A stretch of DNA of 64,000 bases from assembly GCF_007741515.1 (NCBI RefSeq), contig NZ_CP036263.1, forward strand, positions 3,149,178 through 3,213,177, given 5' to 3'. Positions 53,601-62,739 of the stretch are shown here, piece after piece (position 1 is the stretch's first letter; every line of letters starts with the position of its first letter). The notes below the pieces were generated by a model. The model saw nothing but the letters and a program-made list of their open reading frames with translations, searched no databases and was not told where the DNA came from. The translations under genes were made by a program, and so were the position numbers. This stretch comes from Adhaeretor mobilis (GTDB lineage: Bacteria; Planctomycetota; Planctomycetia; Pirellulales; Lacipirellulaceae).

Positions 53601-55422
53601 CAACGGAAATGACGGGACCTACACCAATGGGCCGACGCTCTCGGAGGCAGGCATTCGCAAAACGGCTGTTGAGTTTGACGGAATCGACGACCAAGTGACG
53701 CTTCCGACGGTGAATCACGATTTCTCGGGTGGCTTGACGATCTCCGCTTGGGTCAAACCCTCCGCAACGCCTTCTCCTTATGCTGCGATTGCATCCTGGA
53801 GTAACGGGTCAACCGTAGACGACATCTGGCTAGGGTGGCAACCTGGCTATGGCCTTGAGCTATTCCTCACCGACACGGTGGGTGGTGCGTCAAACGCATT
53901 CGCGGCTGACTACACCGAGCTACAACCCGGCACCTGGGAGCACTGTATCGCCACGCTTGATAACGCGGGCAACGCAACCCTCTATCGAAACGGTGTAGTG
54001 ACGGCAACCAAAGTCGTTGGCTTGCCCAAGAACGTATCACGCGTCAGTAATTCCATCGCCCATTCAGTCTTCAACGACGAGTTCCCTGGAGTGATTGACG
54101 AAGTCCGACTCTACAACCGTCCTATCTCTGCCACTGAGGCCGCCGAGCTCCACGGCTTACTTGGCCACTGGAAGTTCGACGAAGGCTCCGGCACTACTGC
54201 TGCGGATAGCTCGCCGTTGGGTAACGATGCCACGCTTTCCGGGGCCACATGGACCAACAGTTGCGAGGGGGGCGATGCCATTGCATTTAATGGTGTGGGT
54301 GGCATTGCCGCCACCAATTCCGACTTTAGCCCTCCTGCGAAGGGGAGTATCGCCTTCTGGTTGCGCGGAGCTGGCACGCCCGATGCACGTGGGCGGGTAA
54401 TGGGTATCAACGCCGACTGGGAGATTCGCCAAGAAACCACGGGTAAGCTCTCATTCGACTTGGGTGCGAGTCCTTTTGTTGGAAATGAACCATTTGCAAC
54501 CGAAGAAGTCGACGAGCCTGATCGTTGGCGACATATCATAGCCATGTACGACACGGCTGATAACACCTACGAAGTCTACGTGAACGGTGAGTTGCAAGCC
54601 TCTGGCGTAAGCCCGGTCAACTTGGTAAGCCAAGCACCAGGAGTCGTCTCCTTCGGTACGCGTACCGGAAGCACCGAGTACTGGGAGGGTGGCCTGCGTG
54701 ACTTTCGCATTTACAACCGTTGGCTAAGCCCCGAACAAGTCTCCCAACTCTACGGCAGTCTCGGGCACTGGAAGTTGGATGAAACCAGCGGCACGGTTGC
54801 CGCGGATTCCAGCGGTGCGGACAACGATGGCACCTATGTGAACGCTCCCACATTGGGTGCCAGCAGTCGCTACACTGCTGAGCTAGGCACCGCGGTAACA
54901 TTCGACGGCACCAACCGTGTGGAAATACCTGGCCTACTGGGCCAGCCTGAGAACGTGACGATCTCCGCCTGGGCGAAGCTCGACTCGCCGGATGTCTACG
55001 GCGCGGAATTGATCAGCATTGGCAACTCATTTGCCCTCCGACTGGACGATGGTGGGAACCTCGCGTCGTTCATCTGGAACGGTACGGACCACTCCACACG
55101 CACTGTCCATCCTGTGCCGTTCAAGGGAGCTGGCTGGCACCACTTCGCAGCGGTGTTCAACGACGATGATGATCTCTATGAGCTGTATGTCGATGGAACG
55201 CTCGTAGATGCAATCACCACCACAGACTCAATCGTCTATTCGCCGGGCAATAACACGTATATCGCAGCTCACACCAACGGCCCGTCGGACTTCGACTTCA
55301 GCGGCAGCATCGACGACGTGCGAGTCTTCGGCCGTCCGCTCTGTGCCGGAGACGTATTCAACCTATTCCGCGATTTTAGGCCTAATGGCGTGCGGATCAA
55401 GCAGTGGGTCGAGACGCGATAG
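50626..55422 (+). CDS. Giant secreted protein: beta-helix module and six LamG domains
   Basis: A 1598-residue exported protein (signal peptide about 14-33, RIAAIAACLWLSASLATAQ). LamG 1 follows the signal peptide, then one beta-helix module (about 245-540), then five more LamG domains, each opening LxGHWKLDETSGT. The last two and the C-terminus match the first giant gene almost exactly. ATG at 50626 is chosen because it begins the signal peptide, 4 bases after the previous stop; the open frame upstream lies inside the previous gene. It converges on the DUF3987 gene with a 6-base gap. The pair looks like a tandem duplication with domain reshuffling. Confidence 0.85.
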   Translation: MTNHTFNLHCQTHTRIAAIAACLWLSASLATAQDITSNLVGHWKLDETSGTSAADSSGSGRTGSLTGSPSWTSAGQIDGGLDFETTDGVDRVDIPAFDVSGSNLTLSAWVKIETPLNDSRVITKSEGTAASQQTWCMSVDETGEFDFRVTAGGVWRRLQVPGVVATNQWYHLAATYDGTTMRVYVDGAQVGSQTHSPGGAIDAAPTRAIALGDSPAGARPLDGVLDDVRVYERTLSGADIAALASPSATTYYVRTDGSNSNSGTGMAAGEAWATVAYAATQSLPAGSTVYVQAGTYAGTVVVNVDGAAGSPIKFIADTTGLVSGWSGGPVVLQASASGKALDIDSDDYVEFHGFTLEGDAGNDVVDIDYGTGVVIERCEIYGGIKGVEIDNGASATVVNCLIYGNAGTGIGVEDGTCAIWNSTIVDNGNDGVKLDTGSATVTNSIICNNAADGLDDNPGTMVHTYNVVFGNGDLDYEGTGASTGEINSDPLLSGGSSYRLTGSSPAIDAGTSAAGIAVDDLDGNLRPKGGAWDMGCYEGASLVGHWKLNETSGTTAVDSSGNGNDGARHGSGSWVSAVRGNGFGVDYSDGEDYIEIPNSPELQDVEKGDWTAAAWFKPNSAPPGTGSDNDAEYAILTKEGWHIGLTYTAEKRFSISHYLDGHVWSGTGTWDTTYEPGQFYHVVGVISKSNGTAKIYVNGEHTYTSNFTPGSTAQDNGTSPWRIGVASPGASSWSWAADGVIDDARLYGYALSDSEVAELYGLIGHWKLDETSGTTANDSSGVDNHGTHTGGVAVNSSGPYPGEGEVAADFDGANDHVNLPNMEVDFSDGFAAACWVKPDNTLASGTTEAVLGLSNGANVDEIWVGGVGIVGFQLYMTDTDDGSSLRTIEDNTDLVAGKWTHYVASVDSTGNATLYRDGIAVKSQNTSFPTSVLRTQTFIGTSPINDYFPGALHDVRLYNRPLSNEEVADIYGLVGHWKLDEASGTVAADSTTNGNDGTYTNGPTLSEAGIRKTAVEFDGIDDQVTLPTVNHDFSGGLTISAWVKPSATPSPYAAIASWSNGSTVDDIWLGWQPGYGLELFLTDTVGGASNAFAADYTELQPGTWEHCIATLDNAGNATLYRNGVVTATKVVGLPKNVSRVSNSIAHSVFNDEFPGVIDEVRLYNRPISATEAAELHGLLGHWKFDEGSGTTAADSSPLGNDATLSGATWTNSCEGGDAIAFNGVGGIAATNSDFSPPAKGSIAFWLRGAGTPDARGRVMGINADWEIRQETTGKLSFDLGASPFVGNEPFATEEVDEPDRWRHIIAMYDTADNTYEVYVNGELQASGVSPVNLVSQAPGVVSFGTRTGSTEYWEGGLRDFRIYNRWLSPEQVSQLYGSLGHWKLDETSGTVAADSSGADNDGTYVNAPTLGASSRYTAELGTAVTFDGTNRVEIPGLLGQPENVTISAWAKLDSPDVYGAELISIGNSFALRLDDGGNLASFIWNGTDHSTRTVHPVPFKGAGWHHFAAVFNDDDDLYELYVDGTLVDAITTTDSIVYSPGNNTYIAAHTNGPSDFDFSGSIDDVRVFGRPLCAGDVFNLFRDFRPNGVRIKQWVETR
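54169..55422 (+). repeat. Direct repeat copy 2, shared with 49368-50621
   Basis: Second copy of the gap-free repeat, offset 4,801 bases. Differences seen are mostly single synonymous or conservative changes. Confidence 0.8.
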
Positions 55423-55428
55423 CCGGAC

Positions 55429-57777
55429 CTACGCTGCTTTCACTGCCGCAAGGTCCAGACAGAACACTCGCTTCGGTCGCCCTTTTTGTTCGGTCCGTAC
55501 GACTTGCCACGAGCCAAGCCCGGCGTTGGCAAGGCGGCTGAGGGCCGACTCCGTTTCGGCAGCTTTTTTGAACTGCGGCAGCGAACGCATGATCTCACGC
55601 GTGGTGAGCATGCCACCACGGCGTTTGAGCGTTTCCAAGAGTTCGCGATCGTCGCGTTGTTCGTCGCCTTCCTCACGCTGCTCGTAAACACGCAGTGCTT
55701 CGCTGGCAAACCAACGCACTAGCTGAACTGCTCGCTGTACATTAGTGAGACTCACCTCCGTTGCGTCGACATCATCGATGAGTTGCAGCACGAGAGCTAA
55801 CCGACCGGCATAGCTCAGCAGCTTGGGCCAGGCAGCTCGGGCGTGCGGGGGTAGCTCGTCGCGACTTGCGTGGTGACTGTCGAAGAATTCTCCAAAGCAC
55901 TTGCTCGCCGCTCGAGTGAGGGGCAAAGCGGTCGTTTCCAATACCGGGATTTCCCCGGTCGGTCCGGTTGTTGGCTTGCACTCGTGTTCTCCTAACGCAT
56001 GCAGACGCTCGAACAGTGTCTCCACGGCGGCGGCTTGTTCGGTAGGAACAGCAACGCGGCCCCACTGCTTGGGCACTGCTGGTGGCATTGCAAACAAGAA
56101 CCGAGCGGGCAAACCGGCAGCCAAGTCGCCACGTGAGAGCACTTGATGCAGCAACTGTGGCTGGATACCGCCGTAGATCGAGAGATGGGGTGCTTGGAGC
56201 GTCAGACTTCTGCGGTCGCCCGTTTTGCGATCGACCTGTGCGTTCTCCGTGTTGAACATCGAAAGATAGCAAGAGCGCTCCGCTCCCCCTTTGCCTCCAC
56301 TGTAACGATCGAACCCGCCTAACAGCCCGGTCAGTTCGTCTCGAATCATCAGCACTCCACGAGGTGAATCAACCAGAATTTCCGCCAATCGCTCGATGGT
56401 AACATCGCCCACAGTAACGCGCGGCAGAGTAGGGCGGGGCGGCTTGATTGGCGGAGCACTGGTCTTTCCGCGGGAGCGAAGTTTCTCCCACGCTTTTCGA
56501 TCGATTTCGTATTCGCGGCAATGCTGTTCGTAGTCGTCCAATCGCTGCTCGTTCGCCTGTTGAACTTCTGCATCTCGCCGCCGAGAAGCCGCCAAGATGG
56601 TTTTGGCAGCAGGTGTTTTTCCCTCGCCGCTGGGTGCCACCAGAGCACCCCAGATGACGCACGGCTCTTGCCAGTCAGGAGCTAGCGTGATCGCACGAGC
56701 GGCACCAATCGCAGCAGCGGCAGCACAGAGTCCCGGCAACGCGATCATCACAGGGTCTACCTGCACGCTGCTCGCAGCACTTCGCACAAAACTTGCTAGC
56801 GGTTCGGGCAATGTCTCACACGGAAACGGCTCCCATTGAGGGAATCGCTGACACAATGGCTGCTTTTCCTCGGGATCAGAGATTTGTGTCAAAGGCTCAT
56901 GCCGAAGATTATCGCAGATGACCTCGGGCGTCGCTGCATCGCCGTGGGCTTCGATCCAATCGTACACATCGCCCCCCTCAGGAAGCGGCTCTCCACTAAC
57001 TAAGGTGGTAAGAGTGAGCAGCGAAGTAGTTGACGAAGGTTGCAATTCTCGAAGTAGCTGAGCCACCTCTTCCGCATACTTGTGACCAGGTAAATCGTTG
57101 TCCGCAATCAAAATGCACTCCCGGCCTGCCAGCGGCGACCAATCCGTTTGCTTGGCACCACTAGAACCGCCTGCGGAAGTCGTCGCCTGCAGGCCAATGC
57201 CTCGCAGCGCCTCGGCACACTTCTCTCCTTCGGTAATGTAGATCGGTTCTTCCTTGCGATACTCCGTGAGCAATTCGTAGAGGCGATACAACGGACGGGG
57301 CGTTGTCATTGCCTTGAGCGTCCAGAGGCCCGCTCCATTGCGACTGATCGGACGAATTGTTTTACCCTCAGAGGTCTCGAAGCGTACAATTCCGCCAACA
57401 AACGCACCCTCAGCATTGCGATAGTGCCACATGTCCGCGATGCTTCCCAGGCGCGATTCTAAGTGGGCCAGTGCGGACGTGGTGGTGGGAAAGCTAGGCC
57501 CGGAGGACTTGGGCTTGGGTGAGGTAGGAGCACTCGACAGAATTCCGCTCTTTCTGCGGTGAGCAGGATTTGTGTCAGAGTCAGGCGTGCGTAGGCGATG
57601 CAGCCAACCACCATTGCCACGCTGATTGCCGCTTTCGACGCGCATGCACACCACGACTTCGGGTGCACGTGTGGGTCCGCAGAGGGCACACCAATCGGGC
57701 TTCTCGCAAATGGGGCAGGGATCGCTCTTGGTGGCTTCGCGCCAGGGCGTGTCGCTGGAAGTGGCCTGTTGAGTCAT
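55429..57777 (-). CDS. DUF3987 primase/helicase-like protein
   Basis: A 782-residue protein. The N-terminus has a zinc-binding CPIC/CALC segment (about 20-40), then a TOPRIM-like region (EGEKCAEALRGIGLQATTSAGG, ILIADNDLPGHKYAEEV; about 175-245). The DUF3987 helicase-like part has WGALVAPSGEGKTPA (Walker-type, about 375-390), PRPTLPRVTVGDVTIERLA, and IYGGIQPQLL. DUF3987 proteins occur on phages, plasmids and islands and act in their replication. It converges on the LamG gene and precedes IS elements, so it is probably the relic of a mobile element. ATG at 57777. Confidence 0.8.
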   Translation of the reverse strand: MTQQATSSDTPWREATKSDPCPICEKPDWCALCGPTRAPEVVVCMRVESGNQRGNGGWLHRLRTPDSDTNPAHRRKSGILSSAPTSPKPKSSGPSFPTTTSALAHLESRLGSIADMWHYRNAEGAFVGGIVRFETSEGKTIRPISRNGAGLWTLKAMTTPRPLYRLYELLTEYRKEEPIYITEGEKCAEALRGIGLQATTSAGGSSGAKQTDWSPLAGRECILIADNDLPGHKYAEEVAQLLRELQPSSTTSLLTLTTLVSGEPLPEGGDVYDWIEAHGDAATPEVICDNLRHEPLTQISDPEEKQPLCQRFPQWEPFPCETLPEPLASFVRSAASSVQVDPVMIALPGLCAAAAAIGAARAITLAPDWQEPCVIWGALVAPSGEGKTPAAKTILAASRRRDAEVQQANEQRLDDYEQHCREYEIDRKAWEKLRSRGKTSAPPIKPPRPTLPRVTVGDVTIERLAEILVDSPRGVLMIRDELTGLLGGFDRYSGGKGGAERSCYLSMFNTENAQVDRKTGDRRSLTLQAPHLSIYGGIQPQLLHQVLSRGDLAAGLPARFLFAMPPAVPKQWGRVAVPTEQAAAVETLFERLHALGEHECKPTTGPTGEIPVLETTALPLTRAASKCFGEFFDSHHASRDELPPHARAAWPKLLSYAGRLALVLQLIDDVDATEVSLTNVQRAVQLVRWFASEALRVYEQREEGDEQRDDRELLETLKRRGGMLTTREIMRSLPQFKKAAETESALSRLANAGLGSWQVVRTEQKGRPKRVFCLDLAAVKAA

Positions 57778-58012
57778 CGGTTCGCTCCAAAGAATGAGTC
57801 AAGCGTGTTAACGCGACTCATTGGAACGAATGGGGTGGCCAATTTCGCCTGGCTTTTAATCACCACTTGACGAGGTGAAGCCAGCACCCACTTTAAGGGT
57901 ACCGCCCACATTCGCGTGATGTTGCACGCTAAGCGACCTCATTCCGGAGCAGATTGCCCAAATCCGTGCGGTGCTTCGCTTCTTTCATAGCTTCACGTTA
58001 GCGAACCTGTGT

Positions 58013-58024
58013 CCGACGCGTCGG
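58013..58024. repeat. 12-bp palindrome CCGACGCGTCGG near the IS4 left end
   Basis: Perfect palindrome 9 bases before the IS4 left end. A related CGACGCGTCG occurs at about 61832-61841. It may be part of a short interspersed repeat in this genome. Confidence 0.4.
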
Positions 58025-58032
58025 CGTTTCAC

Positions 58033-59629
58033 GCGAATGGCACTTACTTTTCTTTAAGTCCTTTCACCCCAACTCCTAAGCATCGCTATCGCAGCAGTGC
58101 TTTCTTTAGTCCTTGCTGAACTGACGTCGTCAAAAAAAGCCTCGCTTGCTCAGATGGTTTTGTCAAAGAACCCATCACCAGCAAGGAGGCCTTACGATGT
58201 GTCTTTCTAATCCAGTACGCATTCGTCGACAAGTCCGATTTCTGCAGCGACAGTTTCTGCAAGAAGGCGGTTTACCTTTCACGAATATTTTGTCGATGGA
58301 GCACATTTCACAGGCACTGACAGACGCGGAAGTGACCTGGAAAGACCGCGTCTACCCGCCGCTGGTTACCCTCTGGGTCTTCCTGAGCCAAGTGCTCAGC
58401 CAAGACCATTCGTGCCGAGGGGCCGTTGCTCGACTCATCGCTCATCGACTTGCTCACGGAGAGAGCGAATGCTCGGCTCTTACCGGCAGCTACTGCCGAG
58501 CCCGAAGGCGTTTGCCTGAAAGGTTCTTCTCAGCGGTGGCTTGCCAGGTTGGCCGCGTATTAGATTCTCAGGTGGATCCGAAGTGGCTTTGGAAGGGACG
58601 CCGCGTTTATATGTTCGATGGGACGACGGTCACCATGGCAGATACGCCAGCGAACCAACAGGCCTATCCGCAAATTCCGACGCAGCGGCCAGGGTTAGGA
58701 TCTCCGATCGCCCGGGTCGGAGCGATCCTTTCTCTTTCTTGTGGGTCGATTGTTGGTCTGGGGGTATGCCGTTACGCCGGCAAGGGACAGGGCGAGGTCA
58801 GTTTACTCCGCAAACTCTGGGATATCCTGTCGCCCGGAGACATTCTGCTAGGTGATCGGCTGATGGCCAATTGGGCCAACATCGCGATGCTCCAACAACG
58901 TGGTCTCGATCTCGTTAGCCGGCTCAACAAAGCCAACCGTAAAGCCGACTTTCGCAAAGGAAAACGACTGGGCAAAGACGATCATATCGTTCGCTGGAAA
59001 AAGCCTTCTTCCATTCGAGCGGTGGATCGGGCGACCTATCAGTCGCTTCCTGACTTCATCACCGTGCGAGAGACGCGCATTCACGTTCTAACACGAGGCT
59101 TTAGGACGAAGAGTATTATCGTCGTCACAACTTTACTTGACCCCGAGCAAACCACCAAAGCAGATCTGGCTTTTATCTACCGGCAGAGGTGGAATAATGA
59201 GCTCGATCTAAGGTCCATCAAATCGACGATGCAAATGCACGACTTGCGTTGCAAAACTCCGGAACTCGTTCGTAAAGAGATCTGGACGCATGTGCTGGCC
59301 TACAATCTCATCCGGACAGTCATGGCTCAAGCGGCAAGTGAGCACGACATTCAGCCACGCACGATCAGTTTCAAAGGAGCCATGCAGACTCTGGAGGCGT
59401 TTCAACCGGTCATTGAATTCATGGTTGGACGCAATGCAGAATTGCGCCAGGAACTCTACGACCAGCTACTGAAGTGCATTGCCAGCCATCGAGTTGCTGA
59501 TCGACCCGACCGATTCGAACCCCGAAAAAGAAAACGGCGATTCAAGCTCTACGACTTCCTCGACAAACCAAGGAACGAGGCCAAACTCGATATGCTCAAA
59601 GGAGTTAAAGAAAAGTAAGTGCCATTCGC
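58033..59629 (+). mobile_element. Complete IS4-family insertion sequence, 1,597 bp
   Basis: Terminal inverted repeats of 25 bp are exact (58033-58057 and 59605-59629, opening GCGAATGGCACTTACTTTTC). A 7-bp duplication GTTTCAC flanks it (58026-58032 and 59630-59636). It contains one full transposase gene. The 7-bp duplication fits the short-duplication IS4 subgroup. Confidence 0.85.
58197..59618 (+). CDS. IS4-family transposase
   Basis: A 473-residue DDE transposase. The catalytic triad is in MFDGTTVTMADT (Asp), LLGDRLMANW (Asp) and the YRQRWNNELDLRSIK signature (Glu, matching the IS4 Y-R-E-K type block). An N-terminal helical region holds FTNILSMEHISQAL, the transposase DNA-binding part. AAGGAGG precedes ATG at 58197 by 7 bases. 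It fills the inverted-repeat-bounded element and has no frameshift, so it is probably active or recently active. Confidence 0.9.
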   Translation: MCLSNPVRIRRQVRFLQRQFLQEGGLPFTNILSMEHISQALTDAEVTWKDRVYPPLVTLWVFLSQVLSQDHSCRGAVARLIAHRLAHGESECSALTGSYCRARRRLPERFFSAVACQVGRVLDSQVDPKWLWKGRRVYMFDGTTVTMADTPANQQAYPQIPTQRPGLGSPIARVGAILSLSCGSIVGLGVCRYAGKGQGEVSLLRKLWDILSPGDILLGDRLMANWANIAMLQQRGLDLVSRLNKANRKADFRKGKRLGKDDHIVRWKKPSSIRAVDRATYQSLPDFITVRETRIHVLTRGFRTKSIIVVTTLLDPEQTTKADLAFIYRQRWNNELDLRSIKSTMQMHDLRCKTPELVRKEIWTHVLAYNLIRTVMAQAASEHDIQPRTISFKGAMQTLEAFQPVIEFMVGRNAELRQELYDQLLKCIASHRVADRPDRFEPRKRKRRFKLYDFLDKPRNEAKLDMLKGVKEK

Positions 59630-59792
59630 GTTTCACGCCGAACGCACGAAGGAAATTCTGCAAAGTGCATCGGCCAACTGACCGACGCAACTTCGGGAGT
59701 TGGCGTTATGAGCGAGGTCGAAGGGACTTCATGCAATACGAAATATCGAACAGCCCATTAAGGGCGGTCAGGTTGCGGCGATGTCTAGAGGG

Positions 59793-60341
59793 TCAAAGTT
59801 TTCCGAAGTCAGTCGGCTCAGAGGTCTGCCCGCAACCGGCACATGTGCAGTGACAAAGAAAAACGCTGAACAAATCTTCCCACGCTTCGTCAAATTCGTC
59901 GGCCAACTCGTCTGGATACCAGAACACAAAGCCCGCCACTACTGAGAACACATCGCTACCGCAATCCGAACAACGAAATACTTGACGTGACCCCTCGCCT
60001 ATAAGCTTAGAGGAGCCGTGCTCGTCACCCTCAAGCCGGGCAACTTCGGCGTGGTAACCATGAAGGTCTGTGTTGAGAAGTTCTGTGACCGTGCTGCAGG
60101 TGTTGCACTCAAATGCCAGTGGACTTAAGAAACACTCTGGACCATCGTACTCCGCGTTGTAGTCCTTGAGCGGGTAGCCGAGGAAATGACCTTGTTCGCC
60201 ACCGCATTTACAAGCGATTCGCCAGACTGAGCATGGATTTTCATCAAATGGCTTAGGCAGTTCAGCTGGGGTGGTCTTGAATTGTTTCAAGCAGGACGGG
60301 ACAGCCGTCTGCAGCCGCTTTACCAACTGTGCTTCGTCCAT
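59793..60341 (-). CDS. Hypothetical zinc-ribbon protein
   Basis: A 182-residue protein with three Cys pairs: ACKCGG (about 44-47), ECNTC (about 75-79) and FRCSDCGS / CHCTCAGC (about 120-123 and 162-168). The pattern suggests two zinc ribbons. No family is recognised. GGAGG precedes ATG at 60341 by 7 bases. It lies between two IS elements on the opposite strand and may be a resident gene split from its neighbours by insertion. Confidence 0.6.
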   Translation of the reverse strand: MDEAQLVKRLQTAVPSCLKQFKTTPAELPKPFDENPCSVWRIACKCGGEQGHFLGYPLKDYNAEYDGPECFLSPLAFECNTCSTVTELLNTDLHGYHAEVARLEGDEHGSSKLIGEGSRQVFRCSDCGSDVFSVVAGFVFWYPDELADEFDEAWEDLFSVFLCHCTCAGCGQTSEPTDFGKL

Positions 60342-60550
60342 TCTGCTTCCTCCCATTCACCTATTGCATTTGCACTTATCAGCTCGCACCCGACGTGGCG
60401 TTCTGCCCAAAGTATAAACGCGGCGTAGTGTAACCTCAAATTGCATCAGGAGGACCACAGGACTACGCAAAGAATGAACCTGTGCAGATCAGGTTGCGTA
60501 CGTGTTTTAGAGCAACTAACGTTTCGTCCTTAATTTCAGGAGGTTTTACT

Positions 60551-61694
60551 GTGAATGCCGCTCACGCGGAGAGTCTGCTAGCTCACTTGCAGCAGATTCC
60601 CGACCCGCGTGGGGCTAAAGGAAGGCGCCACTCATTGCAGGCCATGCTGGCCACCGTTGCCTGTGCCGTATTGTGCGGTGCGCGAGGCTATGAAGCCATT
60701 GCCCAGTGGATTCACGCTCAAGAGAAGAGCGTTTGGTATCTGCTGGGGTACTTTCGCACGCCGCCCAAAGAAGGCGCGTTTCGTTACTTACTGAACATGA
60801 TGGACCCGGAGCAACTCGAACAAGCCTTGCGTGCTTGGATCACTCCTCACGCAGAAGTCGACCCCCAAGCAATGGCCTGCCTAGCCATTGATGGAAAGAC
60901 GCTTTGTAAGACCCTGGATCGGTACGGCAAGTCGGTCCATCTCTTGAGCCTGTTTGATCAGCAGACCGGCTGCGTACTCAGCCAAATGCCTGTCTCGGGA
61001 AAGACGAACGAGATTAAGACCGCCCCCGAAATTCTCCAGACGCTTGTCTTGGAAGGACGTGTGGTGACCGGAGACGCGATGTTCGCACAGACCGAGATTT
61101 GTAGGACCATTACCGATTCGGGCGGTGACTTCCTGATTGTCGTAAAAGGCAATCAGGGAAACTTAGAAGAAGACATCGCCGGTGATTTCTTACCGGCCTT
61201 TTCCCCCCGCCAGTCAGCATAAAAAAGAGGCGTTCCAAACCGAGGTCCGGACGCACACCAAAGAGCATGGTCGCGTTATCACGCGGCATCTTCAGGCCAG
61301 CACGCGGATCGTTCCGCACCTCTCTCGCTGGCCCGGACTTCGGCAGGTGATTCGCTTAGAGCGTACGAGTCGTCGCAACAACGAGACGATCACCGAGGTC
61401 CAGTATGCCATCACCAGTCTCTCTCCGCAGCGTGCCGATGCGGAGAAGCTGCTTGAGATCTGGCGTAGCCATTGGGGCATTGAAAACCGTTTGCACTGGG
61501 TTCGTGATGTCCTCTGGCAAGAAGACCGTTGTGGGGTCCGTCATCACCGTGGAAGCCAAAACTTAGCCTGCTTCCGCAATGCGGCTATCAATCTGCTCCG
61601 TTTAGCCAAAGTCCCCAGCCTCATCGGTGCTATCAGAGAAAACGCTTACCGAGTCGATAAGCTATTCGCCAAGCTGGGTATCATGAAACTTTGA
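60551..61694 (+). pseudogene. ISAs1-family transposase broken by a +1 frameshift
   Basis: Two frames together give one ISAs1-type transposase of about 380 residues. The first part (GTG 60551 after AGGAGG) has HSLQAMLATVACAVLCGARGYEAIAQW and AIDGKTL, the second part has SHWGIENRLHWVRDVLWQEDRCGVRH, the catalytic Glu region. The break is at the C6 run 61203-61208: removing one C joins the frames as AFSPPASQHKKEAFQ. The split reads as one extra C. It could be a sequencing error, a silenced copy, or less likely programmed frameshifting. No clear inverted repeats or target duplication were found. Confidence 0.85.
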
Positions 61695-62038
61695 ATCGCC
61701 CTGAGGAGGACCACATTTCACCCTGGAATGGGACTCCCGAATGTGCACAGGACAAATACCCCGATGCAGATTGGGTGATTTGCTAAATCCCCTCGGCTTC
61801 ATCGTCCGACGCACTTTAGCAGATGTCCGTTCGACGCGTCGGCGTCCGACGCTTCGTAGCAAGTCCCAAAAACGTCCGTTTTTGGGACTACACGAGTCAG
61901 GGCCAGGCGTAAGCACTTACGTCGAAACCAGTGCCCCAAGACTGGTCCCACATTCAGAATCCTCTAACGCTGGTCAGTCTCTAGCTATTGGGACTTCCTT
62001 AGCGTGCAAAATAGCATGCATGGGGGCGGTACCCCACT
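61695..62038. other. Non-coding stretch with a 13-bp hairpin
   Basis: No gene is supported. It holds a perfect 13-bp stem with a 2-base loop at 61862-61889 (AGTCCCAAAAACG/CGTTTTTGGGACT) and a CGACGCGTCG palindrome near 61832. The hairpin may be a terminator or IS remnant. Confidence 0.5.
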
Positions 62039-62380
62039 TTAAGGATGCGTTTCACCGACATGGCTATCGATGCGCTCTCCCGCGACGTCCAATTGATAGG
62101 CGTTGCCGGATACGGGACATGTGGGGATGCCGCTGGGGAAGTGTGTTGGTTCCAGGGTAGCAAGATCGGCAGGGAAGCTGCCGTTTTCTAGATTGTATAG
62201 CTCCAAGGCGGAATTCAATTGTGCGCGATTGTGACTGCACGTCTTCACCGCGGCGTTGTGGCTCGATACCGAAGCGCGCGGAACAATAATGCCCGCTAGA
62301 ATTCCGATAATCGTTACGACTGCTAACAGTTCCAGCAAGGAGAATGCTCGGCGTGGACTTGCGGGGGAGGTCTTCATCAT
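62039..62380 (-). CDS. Type II secretion/type IV pilus pseudopilin (GspG-like)
   Basis: A 113-residue protein. The N-terminal prepilin signal reads RRA then FSLLELLAVVTIIGILAGIIVP, with Glu at mature position 5 and Ala instead of the usual Gly before the cleavage site. The short soluble part (NAAVKTCSHNRAQLNSALELYNLENGSFP) fits minor or major pseudopilins. ATG at 62380 puts 11-12 residues before the cleavage site, typical of type IV prepilins. It lies near the GspE/PilB ATPase gene at the window end and may be part of the same apparatus. Confidence 0.8.
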   Translation of the reverse strand: MMKTSPASPRRAFSLLELLAVVTIIGILAGIIVPRASVSSHNAAVKTCSHNRAQLNSALELYNLENGSFPADLATLEPTHFPSGIPTCPVSGNAYQLDVAGERIDSHVGETHP

Positions 62381-62739
62381 TTGGTCTCTTCGAATCCGTT
62401 TTTGTCCTGGCAGTTGAGTGCGGTGCTCAATGAGCCTCATTGAGTGGTATGAAAGCATAGCACCCGACAGCAGTTGCGTGCCGGATGTGACCCTGTTCAT
62501 GGACCTCACCAATGCTCTTGCCGTCGTCGCCTTGACGGTTAGCCGGATTGTACCGCTCGATGCGGCAAGGTTCGCTTAGAGAAACCGCTCCGGTGAGTAA
62601 GACTTTGACTCCCCACTTCTGCGAGCTATTTTTGCTAGGCGTGTTGTCAGAGGACAACCTGCCTTCTCGGGAAATGATTCCGGGAGTCACCAGCTACGCC
62701 GGGTTGAGGACGACCCTGCTCATCCCCCCTAAATAAAAT

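Noticed and set aside
61741..62160. 139-codon frame before the pseudopilin gene
   Set aside because: Low-complexity Arg-rich translation, overlaps the hairpin and the pseudopilin 3' end, no SD.
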